From contig CAZJYX010000001.1 in the NCBI GenBank assembly GCA_964550375.1, forward strand, positions 186,001-250,000: DNA of 64,000 nucleotides, read 5' to 3'. This document shows, in pieces, positions 39,203-47,050 of this stretch. The notes beneath the pieces are model-generated. The model worked only from the letters and a program-made list of their open reading frames with translations, was not told the DNA's origin and did no database searches. A program made the translations under genes and the position numbers. Position 1 is the stretch's first letter, and each line of letters begins with the position of its first letter. This stretch comes from JAAYXS01 sp964550375. GTDB lineage: Bacteria > Planctomycetota > Phycisphaerae > UBA1845 > Fen-1342.

Positions 39203-39585
39203 GGTTTCCTAACTCTCTGGGCGGGCCAGACCGCCGCGCGGCTGCTGACCCTGCCGGGTGCGTGATCAAATAAGGCGGCCATTCTAACAGGAAATCTGCG
39301 GCCGTACACTGGCCCGGCGGGGGCTTGGGCAGTCGCTCCGTGGGCCAGGCCGCGGCTCAGCGTGCCGGTCGCCTCCACCCCGCGCCTGTCCGCAGTAGCG
39401 GTTGTACGGACCCCGAAGCTGCCCGGCGGGGCGGGCGGCCGGCGTTGAACGCCGAGGACCGGCGAGATGCCGCGTCCGCCGCACCAACGAGAACCGGCCG
39501 ACCGCTGACAGCCAGATCAGCAGCCGGCAACCCCGCGCCGTCCTCAAGCGGCTGCCCAGCCCGCGCTTTTGCCCGGCCGCGGCCG
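39203..39585. other. Intergenic stretch between sdhA and the RND transporter gene
   Basis: About 380 bases on the minus strand between the RND transporter stop and the sdhA start. No hydrophobic ORF that could encode the missing SdhC cytochrome b was found. A TAGAAT at about 39284-39289 on the minus strand looks like a -10 box but lacks a good -35 partner. Otherwise nothing recognisable is present. Confidence 0.4.
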
Positions 39586-42500
39586 CTACGCGCCCGGCTC
39601 CATGACCGGCAGCCCGTGCCCCGGCCGGTTCCGGTAGACCAGCCAGTACGTCACCGGAATCACGAACAGCGTGAACACGGTTGACGCAAACAACCCGAAA
39701 ATCAGGGCCCAGGCCAGCCCGGAGAAAATCGGATCGAGCGCGATCGGCGCCGCCGACAGCATTGCCGTCCCGACGGTCAGCAGAATCGGCCGCAGCCGCA
39801 CCACGCAGCTTTCCATAATCGCATCGTACAGCGAGCGCCCGCGCTGCAGCGACAGGTGCACGAAATCGACGATGATGACCGCCTGCCGCGTGACGATGCC
39901 CGCCAGCGCGATCATCCCGATCATGCCGGTCGCCGTGAAGAACACCGGATCGGCGTAAGGCCCGACCTGACCGCCGACCAGCGCGTTCAACAACCAGAAG
40001 CCCGGCATGATGCCGATGACCGTCAGCGGTATCGCCAGCATCAACACCACCGGAATCGCAAACGAGCCCGTCTGGCTCACCAGCAAAATGTAGATCGCCA
40101 CCAGCGCCGCCGCGAAAGCCAGCCCCAGGTCGCGGAACACCCGGAGCGTTATGTCCCACTCGCCTTCACCCGCGAAATCCACCGCGATCCCCGGCGGCAG
40201 CGACCACGCGATGCCGCTGCCGTTGTTCAGGAACGTACGCGCCCCCAGCGGCCGCGCCGGCACCTCCGCGACCTCCCCGCTGCCGATGCCGGCCGCTTCC
40301 GGTACTCCCACCGGCCCGTGCCCGGCGAAGTCCGCCTGGATATCCACAATCGCCTCGGCCGGCGGCCGACCGGCCGTCTCGCCGAAGACGTACACGACCG
40401 GCCGCAGGTTCTTGTGATAGATCGTCTTGTCGGCCAGTTGCTCGTCCCAGCGGCCCAATTCCGCCAGCGGCACGAGTTGGCCGGTACCGCCCTTGACGTG
40501 CAGGTTGGCCAACTCGGCCGTGCCGGACCGCTGAGCACGCGGCAGACGCAACTCGATGCGCAGCGGGCTGCGTTCACGCTCGGCGTGCAGCAGCCCCGCC
40601 GTCGCGCCGCCCAGCGCCGCCTCCAGCGTCGCCGCGATTTCCGCCACCGACACGCCGCTCAGCGCCGCCTTCTCCCGGTCGGCGACAAAGACCACCTTGC
40701 GGCTGTCCGCCGCGACCATATCGTCCACATCGACGACGAACGGCTCGCGCTCCAGCCGGGCCCGCACCGTCTTGGCCGCCGACATGAGATCCGCGTAAGT
40801 ATGGTCCGGCTGGCCGTACACTTCGGCGACCAGCGTCGCGATGACGGGCGGTCCCGGCGGCACCTCCACGATCTTCAGATTCGCGCCGTGCCGCTCCGCA
40901 ATCGCCGTAACATCGTCGCGCATCCGCAGCCCCAGGCCGTGGCTCTGCTGCCGACGGTTCCGCTTGCCGACCAGGTTCATGCGGATCTCGGCGACGGTCG
41001 GCCCGCGCCGCAGGTAGTAGTGCCGTACCAGGCCGTTGAAGTCCATCGGCGAGGGCAGGCCCACGTAGGAGGTGAAATCGGTGACCTCCGGGACGGCCGC
41101 GAGGTACTGCTCGAAGTCGCGCACCGCCGCATCCGCGCGTTCGAGCGTCGTGCCCTCGTCGAAGTCGAGCACGAGCAGCAGCTCGTTCTTGTTGTCGAAC
41201 GGGAGCATCTTCAGCGGCACGCGCCGCGTCGCGGCCAGCCCCGCCGCCACCACCAGCAGCAGCCCCATCGTGCCCAAGAAGCCCCAGGCGGCCAGACGCG
41301 AGTTGAGCAAGGGCCGCATCAGCGGTGCGAACAACCGATACAGCCCGCTGCGGCGAACCAGCTCCGGGTCATCCTCTTCGGCCGCGGGCTCAGTGGCCGA
41401 ACCGCTGCCCGCCGCCGGTTGCCCCGCGCAGTGCTGCCGCTTGAGCACGTGGAACGCCAGCCAGGGCGTAATAGTGAACGCCACAACCATGGACATCACC
41501 ATGGTGATGGGCACGTTCAAGGCCATGGGGCGCATGTACGGCCCCATCATGCCGGTTATGAAGAACATGGGCAGGAAGGAGACTATCACGGCCAGCGTGG
41601 CCGTGATCAGCGGCGGGCGAATCTCCGCCACCGCCTCGAGCACGATCTGGCGTGTGGCTCGCCCGCGCAGCCGGAAGTGCCGCGTGATGTTCTCCACGTC
41701 CACGATCGGGTCATCAACCAGCAGCCCCAGCGACAGGATCAGCGCGAACAGCGTTACGCGGTTGATCGTGTAGCCCGCCACCAGGTTGACCGTCAGCGTC
41801 AGGCCGAAGACGACCGGCACCGCCACCGCCACTATCAGCGCTTCGCGCCACCCCAGGCCGAGCGTCAGCAACGCAATGACAATGAACACCGCGACGGCCA
41901 ACGCCTCCACGAGTTCGTTGACCTTGTCGTCCGCGGTCAGCCCATAGTTGCGCGTAATCACCAGCTCGACGTCATCCGGGATCACGTCCGCGCGCAGCGC
42001 TTGCGCAGCGCGAATCACATCCTGCGCCACCCAGACCGCGTTCGTGCCCTTCTTCTTCGCCAGGGCCAGCGTGACCGCCGGACGCGACAGCACCGGTTCA
42101 TCCGACTGCGGCGCGGCTGGACCGATCAGCGTGCCGGTGGCGCCGGCGTGTACCTCGAAGCCGCGCGCCGCTCCCCAGCCGTGCCGCACATAGCTGTCGG
42201 CCTCGGCCGGACCGTCCGTGACGTCGGCCACGTCCTTCAGGAAAACCGGCCGGTCGTCAGAAACGCCGACAACCAGGTCGCGCAGCTCTTCCACCCTCTC
42301 GAAGGCGCGCCCGGCCTCAACCCGAAACGTGATGTCATGTTTGGCAAACTCGCCCGCCGTCTGCGTGATGTTGGTGACCTCGATCGCCCGCCGAACCTCC
42401 AGCACCGACACGTTGTACGCTTGCAGGCGCTCCGGATCCAGGTAGACCTGGGCTACGCGCGGCTGGCCGCCGACAACATAAGCACGCGAGACGTTCTCCA

Positions 42501-43041
42501 CCGCCGCCAGTCGTTCAACGACCTCCTCGCCGATCCGCCGCAGCGCGTGCTCGTCGGTCGCGTCGCTCGCGAGCGTCAGCGTGACAATCGGCACGTCGTC
42601 GATCTCGACCGGCTTGACGACCCAGCCGGCCACGCCCGGCGGCACCAGGTCCACGTGCTCGTCGATGCGCTTGTACAGCTTGACGAGGCTGCGCTCGCGG
42701 TCCTCGCCTACGTAAAACCGCACCGTGATGACGGCCTCGTCCGCCCGTGACATCGAGTAGACGTACTCGACCCCGTCGATCTGGTAGAGCAGCTTCTCCA
42801 GTGGCGTCGCCACCAACTGCTCGACTTCCGCCGCCCCATGCCCGGGGAAGCTGACATACACATCCGCCAGCGGAACGATGATCTGCGGATCTTCCTCGCG
42901 CGGCGTCACCAGCAACGCCGTGGCCCCCAGCGCGGCCGCAATCAGCAGCAGGATCAGCGCCAGGTTCGAGTGCAGGAAGACCCGCACGACGGCATTCGTA
43001 AACCCATGCTGCCGGTCACCGCTCTTGCCATGCTCAGCCAT
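39586..43041 (-). CDS. RND-family efflux transporter
   Basis: A 1151-residue inner-membrane RND transporter of the AcrB/CusA superfamily. After the first helix comes the porter region (DPQIIVPLADVYVSFPGHGAAEVEQLV, TVRFYVGEDRERSLVKLYKR). The proton-relay Asp pair is in LGLLVDDPIVDVENI, and the second half repeats the design with LLLVLDFDEGTTLERAD and a C-terminal LRPILLTVGTAMLSAAPIAL. The start is the ATG at 43041 (MAEHGKSGDRQHGF); the longer upstream frame overlaps the adaptor gene. Because the loops are not metal-specific by eye, I call it an efflux pump without a substrate. It follows the adaptor gene by 31 bases. Confidence 0.95.
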   Translation of the reverse strand: MAEHGKSGDRQHGFTNAVVRVFLHSNLALILLLIAAALGATALLVTPREEDPQIIVPLADVYVSFPGHGAAEVEQLVATPLEKLLYQIDGVEYVYSMSRADEAVITVRFYVGEDRERSLVKLYKRIDEHVDLVPPGVAGWVVKPVEIDDVPIVTLTLASDATDEHALRRIGEEVVERLAAVENVSRAYVVGGQPRVAQVYLDPERLQAYNVSVLEVRRAIEVTNITQTAGEFAKHDITFRVEAGRAFERVEELRDLVVGVSDDRPVFLKDVADVTDGPAEADSYVRHGWGAARGFEVHAGATGTLIGPAAPQSDEPVLSRPAVTLALAKKKGTNAVWVAQDVIRAAQALRADVIPDDVELVITRNYGLTADDKVNELVEALAVAVFIVIALLTLGLGWREALIVAVAVPVVFGLTLTVNLVAGYTINRVTLFALILSLGLLVDDPIVDVENITRHFRLRGRATRQIVLEAVAEIRPPLITATLAVIVSFLPMFFITGMMGPYMRPMALNVPITMVMSMVVAFTITPWLAFHVLKRQHCAGQPAAGSGSATEPAAEEDDPELVRRSGLYRLFAPLMRPLLNSRLAAWGFLGTMGLLLVVAAGLAATRRVPLKMLPFDNKNELLLVLDFDEGTTLERADAAVRDFEQYLAAVPEVTDFTSYVGLPSPMDFNGLVRHYYLRRGPTVAEIRMNLVGKRNRRQQSHGLGLRMRDDVTAIAERHGANLKIVEVPPGPPVIATLVAEVYGQPDHTYADLMSAAKTVRARLEREPFVVDVDDMVAADSRKVVFVADREKAALSGVSVAEIAATLEAALGGATAGLLHAERERSPLRIELRLPRAQRSGTAELANLHVKGGTGQLVPLAELGRWDEQLADKTIYHKNLRPVVYVFGETAGRPPAEAIVDIQADFAGHGPVGVPEAAGIGSGEVAEVPARPLGARTFLNNGSGIAWSLPPGIAVDFAGEGEWDITLRVFRDLGLAFAAALVAIYILLVSQTGSFAIPVVLMLAIPLTVIGIMPGFWLLNALVGGQVGPYADPVFFTATGMIGMIALAGIVTRQAVIIVDFVHLSLQRGRSLYDAIMESCVVRLRPILLTVGTAMLSAAPIALDPIFSGLAWALIFGLFASTVFTLFVIPVTYWLVYRNRPGHGLPVMEPGA

Positions 43042-43072
43042 TCTTCTGAACCTCTGCCCCAGCGGGCCCCCG

Positions 43073-44209
43073 CTACGGCAACGCCGCCGCGCCTGTCCCC
43101 AGAGCAACCAGTTCCCCCGGCCGCAAGCCCGTCAAGACCTCGATGTCCTCGCCGAAGACACGCCCCAATTGCACGGTGCGGCGTTGGACACGTGGCTCAG
43201 CATGCGCCTCGTCCGGGGCCGGCGCCACGACGTCCACGACATTGAGTTGGCCGATGCGCCGCACCGCCGCTTCCGGAATCAACAACACCTGCTCATCGTC
43301 GAGCGGAATCAGCAGCCGGCCGAACATGCCGGTGTAAACGCCTTCCGGACACGGCCCCGTCACCTTGACCGAGAACGTGCGGCTGGCGGCCTCGGCCTCC
43401 GGCACGATCTCGCTGATGCGCCCCGCGCAGGTCTTGCCCAACGCACTGACGTGCACGTCAATGTCCTGCCCCACCTGCAAGCGCTGCGTCAACGACTCGC
43501 GCACGCGCGCGATCAACTGCATGCGCGTCGGATCATACAGCGTCAGCAGCACTTGTCCGGGGGTGGCGGTGTCGCCGACCTCCACGCGTTTGTCCACGAT
43601 GATGCCATCTAGCGGACTGCGTATCGTCGCGTAGCTGAGGATGGTATCGGCCTCGCGGGCGGCCTGCGCGGCGCGCTCCACGCCGGCCGCCGCGGTCTCC
43701 AGCTCAGTCTGGGCGCGCTCCCATTCGAGCTTTGTGGCGTGCTCCTGCTTGTACAGGCCGTCCAGCCGTTGGAACTCGATCTCAGCCTGTCGGCGCGCGG
43801 CTTGGGCGGCTGCGAAAGTCGCCTCGGCCTGCCGCAGACGCGCCTGCAAGTCCTCGTCGTCGAGGCGCACCAGGACGTCACCCGCGCGCACGGCCTGACC
43901 GGCCTGCACGTTCACTTCCACCACCTTCGCCAAGAGCTTGGCTGCGACCGCGGATTCGTGCACGGCCCGGATGGACCCAACGGCCGCCTCCGTGGCCGGC
44001 AGCGTCACGAGCCGCGCCGGAACCGTCGTACGCCCATCCAGCGGCCGGCCGGCCGCCACTGCCACCGCAGCGGCAGTGCCATTCACCTTTGGTTCGAATA
44101 CGCCGGCCAGCCACAACAGCAGTATGACCACGATGGCCGTGAAGCCGACGCCGGTGCCCACTGTGCGCCAAGCCGTTCCCGCTTTGCCGCCATTCTGCTT
44201 AGTTGCCAT
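43073..44209 (-). CDS. RND efflux periplasmic adaptor (MFP)
   Basis: A 378-residue HlyD-family membrane-fusion protein. It has an N-terminal transmembrane segment (about residues 18-38), a lipoyl-like beta-hairpin half (VVEVNVQAGQAVRAGDVLVRLDDEDLQARL), a coiled-coil (EATFAAAQAARRQAEIEFQRL), the second lipoyl half (IRSPLDGIIVDKRVEVGDTATPGQVLL), and a beta-barrel/MP domain ending in VLTGLRPGELVALG. It bridges the RND pump to an outer channel that is not in the window. The start is the ATG at 44209; a GTG three bases earlier is an alternative. A promoter with a palindromic operator lies about 125 bases upstream on the minus strand. Confidence 0.94.
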   Translation of the reverse strand: MATKQNGGKAGTAWRTVGTGVGFTAIVVILLLWLAGVFEPKVNGTAAAVAVAAGRPLDGRTTVPARLVTLPATEAAVGSIRAVHESAVAAKLLAKVVEVNVQAGQAVRAGDVLVRLDDEDLQARLRQAEATFAAAQAARRQAEIEFQRLDGLYKQEHATKLEWERAQTELETAAAGVERAAQAAREADTILSYATIRSPLDGIIVDKRVEVGDTATPGQVLLTLYDPTRMQLIARVRESLTQRLQVGQDIDVHVSALGKTCAGRISEIVPEAEAASRTFSVKVTGPCPEGVYTGMFGRLLIPLDDEQVLLIPEAAVRRIGQLNVVDVVAPAPDEAHAEPRVQRRTVQLGRVFGEDIEVLTGLRPGELVALGTGAAALP

Positions 44210-44332
44210 CACTCACCTTCGCAAGTAACGGGCCGAGTCTTCATCGAGCCGGGCGCCGCGGCTGGCCGGCTGTCCGCATGGGACGCCGGCCACAGCGTTT
44301 CGGCGGGCCGCCGCCCGGCTCCAGTACCTGTT

Positions 44333-44360
44333 AATATATCTGCATATCATGATATGTCAA
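44333..44360 (-). promoter_or_regulatory. Promoter with 14-bp palindromic operator for the RND genes
   Basis: On the minus strand the sequence has -35 TTGACA (44360-44355), a 16-base spacer, and -10 TATATT (44338-44333). A perfect palindrome, CATATCATGATATG (44343-44356), fills most of the spacer and touches the -35. This is the classic placement of a repressor site, so a dimeric repressor (ArsR-, TetR- or MarR-type) probably controls the adaptor-transporter unit. The repressor gene is not adjacent in this window. Confidence 0.72.
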
Positions 44361-44490
44361 CATGCCCGCGCCGCTGTCACGCCTGCCACCGCATCGCCGA
44401 CGCCACTCACCGAGTAAACTATCACACGGGATTAGACGTGTCTCGGTGCACGCCGCCGAAAGCACAACGCCGGACGTCGAAAGGAGACCG

Positions 44491-46335
44491 ATGGGCTCGG
44501 GGCGATACGACGTGATCGTCGTCGGCGGCGGACACGCCGGCGCCGAGGCCGCCTGGGCTGCCGCACGCCTTGGTGCGGCGACCGCCCTCGTCACATTCGA
44601 CACCCTGGCCATTGGCCGGCCATCCTGCAACCCGGCCATCGGCGGAATCGGAAAGGGACAGATCGTCCGCGAAGTGGACGCGCTTGGCGGCCTGATGGGG
44701 CTGGTCACGGACGAGACCGGCATCCAGTTCCGTGTGCTCAACCGGCGAAAGGGACCGGCCGTCTGGGCCCCCAGGGCACAGATCGATAGCGACGCTTACC
44801 CTGCCGCCCTGCGCCGCCGCCTGGAGCACTGCCCCGATCTCGAAATCATCGAGGGGGGCGCCGAAGCACTGTTGGCGGAGGACGCGTCTGCCTCGCAGCA
44901 CGGTCGGCGCGTAGCGGGCGTAGTCCTGGCCGACGGCCGCCGACTAACCGCCTCCGCCTTAGTCATCACCGCTGGCACCTTCCTGCGCGGGCTCATGCAC
45001 ACCGGCGAGCAGCGGACCCCCGGCGGCCGCGTCGGCGAAGCCGCCGCCAACGGCCTCAGCGATTCGCTCGAATCGCTCGGCGTCCGCCTCGGCCGCCTCA
45101 AAACCGGCACGCCCCCGCGCATCGCCCGCGACACCATCGACTACTCCACCCTCGCCGAACAGCACGGCGACCCGGAACCGGTTCCGATGTCGGCCATGAC
45201 CGATCGGCTGTCGGTTGAACAAGTTCCGTGTTGGCTGACCGCGACCAACGCCAGCATGCACGACTTGATCCGCGCCAACCTGGAGCGCGCACCTTTGTTC
45301 ACGGGGCAGATCAGCTCGCGCGGGCCGCGCTATTGCCCGAGCATCGAGGACAAGGTCGTCCGCTTCCCCGACAAGGCCTCGCACCAGCTTTTTCTGGAGC
45401 CGGAGGGTCGCAATAGCGAGCGTATCTACCTCAATGGCCTGAGCACGTCACTGCCCGCTGATACTCAAGAGCGGCTGGTAGCATCCATCCCGGGCCTGGA
45501 CCGCGCTCGGATCGTGCAGTGGGGATATGCGATCGAGTACGACTTCATTCCGCCGGAGCAGATCGACGCGGCGCTGATGGTGAAGTGCCTGCGCGGTCTC
45601 TTCAGTGCCGGCCAAATCAATGGGACCAGCGGTTATGAGGAGGCGGCCGGGCAGGGCCTCGTCGCAGGTATCAACGCGGCCCGGTTCGTTGCGGGTCGGG
45701 AGCCCGTGGTGCTCGGGCGCGGCGACGCGTACATCGGCGTGATGATTGATGATCTCGTAACTCGCGGTGTGACAGAGCCATACCGGATGTTCACGTCGCG
45801 CGCCGAGCATCGCATGCACCTGCGTATCGACAATGCGGACTCGCGCCTGACGCGTCTGGGCCGCGAGGTGGGCTTGGTGGATGACGCCCGCTGGGAGCGC
45901 TTCCGGGAGAAGGAGGCGCGGCGGGAGCGGTTGCGGGAGGCGCTCCGTCGGCTCCGATGCGAAGGCCGGACACTCAGTGAGTGGCTCCGGCGGCCGGACG
46001 AGGACGGTCGGAGATTTGTGGGTATGTTCGCTGAGCTGCGGCCGCTCGCCGCAGACCTGGACGCGTGGGCCAGTGTGTTAGTTGAAGTAAAGTACGCCGG
46101 ATACCTTGAACGTCAGCGGCGGCTAATGGCACAGGCCGAGGCACTTGAGCAACGGCCGATTCCTTCCGACTTTAACTATGGACATGTTAAGCATTTAAGG
46201 CGTGAGGCCCGGGAGCGCTGGGAGGCGGTGCGCCCCCGCAGCGTCGGTCAGGCGGCCCGCGTCAGCGGAATTCATCCGACGGATGTCTCGATTCTTCTCG
46301 TCCAGTTAGCGGCCCACGCGCGCGCCGACAACTGA
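44491..46335 (+). CDS. mnmG: tRNA uridine-5-carboxymethylaminomethyl enzyme MnmG
   Basis: A 614-residue MnmG (GidA), the FAD-dependent partner of MnmE in wobble-uridine modification. The FAD motif VIVVGGGHAGAEAAW is at the N-terminus, then SCNPAIGGIGKGQIVREVDALGG and RKGPAVWAPRAQIDSDAY. Signatures in the centre include CPSIEDKVVRF, EGRNSERIYLNGLSTSLP and GQINGTSGYEEAAGQG, and the C-terminus is helical. The start is the ATG at 44491 (MGSGRYDV), five bases after AAGGAG; upstream frame is rejected. It is divergent from the RND unit and has the palindromic promoter region between. Confidence 0.97.
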   Translation: MGSGRYDVIVVGGGHAGAEAAWAAARLGAATALVTFDTLAIGRPSCNPAIGGIGKGQIVREVDALGGLMGLVTDETGIQFRVLNRRKGPAVWAPRAQIDSDAYPAALRRRLEHCPDLEIIEGGAEALLAEDASASQHGRRVAGVVLADGRRLTASALVITAGTFLRGLMHTGEQRTPGGRVGEAAANGLSDSLESLGVRLGRLKTGTPPRIARDTIDYSTLAEQHGDPEPVPMSAMTDRLSVEQVPCWLTATNASMHDLIRANLERAPLFTGQISSRGPRYCPSIEDKVVRFPDKASHQLFLEPEGRNSERIYLNGLSTSLPADTQERLVASIPGLDRARIVQWGYAIEYDFIPPEQIDAALMVKCLRGLFSAGQINGTSGYEEAAGQGLVAGINAARFVAGREPVVLGRGDAYIGVMIDDLVTRGVTEPYRMFTSRAEHRMHLRIDNADSRLTRLGREVGLVDDARWERFREKEARRERLREALRRLRCEGRTLSEWLRRPDEDGRRFVGMFAELRPLAADLDAWASVLVEVKYAGYLERQRRLMAQAEALEQRPIPSDFNYGHVKHLRREARERWEAVRPRSVGQAARVSGIHPTDVSILLVQLAAHARADN

Positions 46336-46371
46336 ACGTTAACGGCGGGTCCATAAACATGGCTGCGAGGG

Positions 46372-46400
46372 TTGCCAAATCAACCCCAATATGCTATTAT
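46372..46400 (+). promoter_or_regulatory. Predicted sigma70 promoter for the response-regulator gene
   Basis: TTGCCA (46372-46377), a 17-base spacer, and TATTAT (46395-46400) preceded by TGC, i.e. an extended -10. Transcription would start near 46407, about 32 bases before the ATG at 46439. It lies in an A/T-rich patch that contrasts with the flanking genes. Confidence 0.65.
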
Positions 46401-46438
46401 TGTGAAAGTAGGGTATATAGGAAAGATTTGGACGTGAG

Positions 46439-47050
46439 ATGGCCAGGAACAACCGAGACAAGACGGGCCTGCTGAAGAGCGTCTTCACCACTGGTGAGGT
46501 TGCGGAGATCTGCAACCTGAGCCAGCAGACGGTGATCCGCTGTTTTGACAGCGGCCGGTTGAAGGGTTTTCGCGTTCCGGGCTCACGGTTTCGGCGCATC
46601 CCGCGTGACAGCCTAATCCACTTCATGAAGGAACATACGATCCCGCTGGATCGGCTCGAGATGGGCAAGACGCGGGTGCTGGTCGTGGATGATGATCCGG
46701 CGATCGTGGAGATGCTGGTAGAGTTGCTGGAGCGGGACGGCCGCTTCGAGGTCCAGACGGCCGCAACCGGTTTCGATGCCGGTCTGCGGACGCGCGAGTT
46801 CCTCCCGGACGTTATCGTCCTGGACTACATGCTGCCGGATATCAACGGTAACGCTGTCTGCCGGAGCATCCGCTCGGACGAGTCTCTGAAGGATGTGAAG
46901 GTGATCATCGTTTCGGGTGTGGTGGACCGGCAGGACGTGGACAAGCTATATGCGGATGGTGCGGACGACTTCCTCCAGAAGCCGTTCAGCATTGAGCAGT
47001 TGGTCACTCGTATAATGGAATTGGTGAGTGGACGAGCTGCGCGGGCGTAG
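46439..47050 (+). CDS. Response regulator with N-terminal excisionase-like HTH
   Basis: A 203-residue regulator with an unusual order. Residues about 15-65 form an excisionase/MerR-like helix-turn-helix (TTGEVAEICNLSQQTVIRCFDSGRLKGFRVPGSR FRRI), and residues about 79-195 are a receiver domain with the acidic pocket VLVVDDDPAIVE, phospho-acceptor Asp129 (VIVLDYMLPD), and the switch Lys in LQKPFSIEQLV. DNA binding at the N-terminus and the receiver behind it is the reverse of OmpR-type proteins. Its last 23 bases overlap the start of the kinase gene, so a dedicated pair is likely. The target operator is unknown. Confidence 0.88.
   Translation: MARNNRDKTGLLKSVFTTGEVAEICNLSQQTVIRCFDSGRLKGFRVPGSRFRRIPRDSLIHFMKEHTIPLDRLEMGKTRVLVVDDDPAIVEMLVELLERDGRFEVQTAATGFDAGLRTREFLPDVIVLDYMLPDINGNAVCRSIRSDESLKDVKVIIVSGVVDRQDVDKLYADGADDFLQKPFSIEQLVTRIMELVSGRAARA

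Noticed and set aside
39856..42750. 964-residue open frame on the plus strand
   Set aside because: Antisense shadow of the RND transporter gene; composition is Arg/His/Gln-rich without motifs and the minus-strand frame has clear family motifs.
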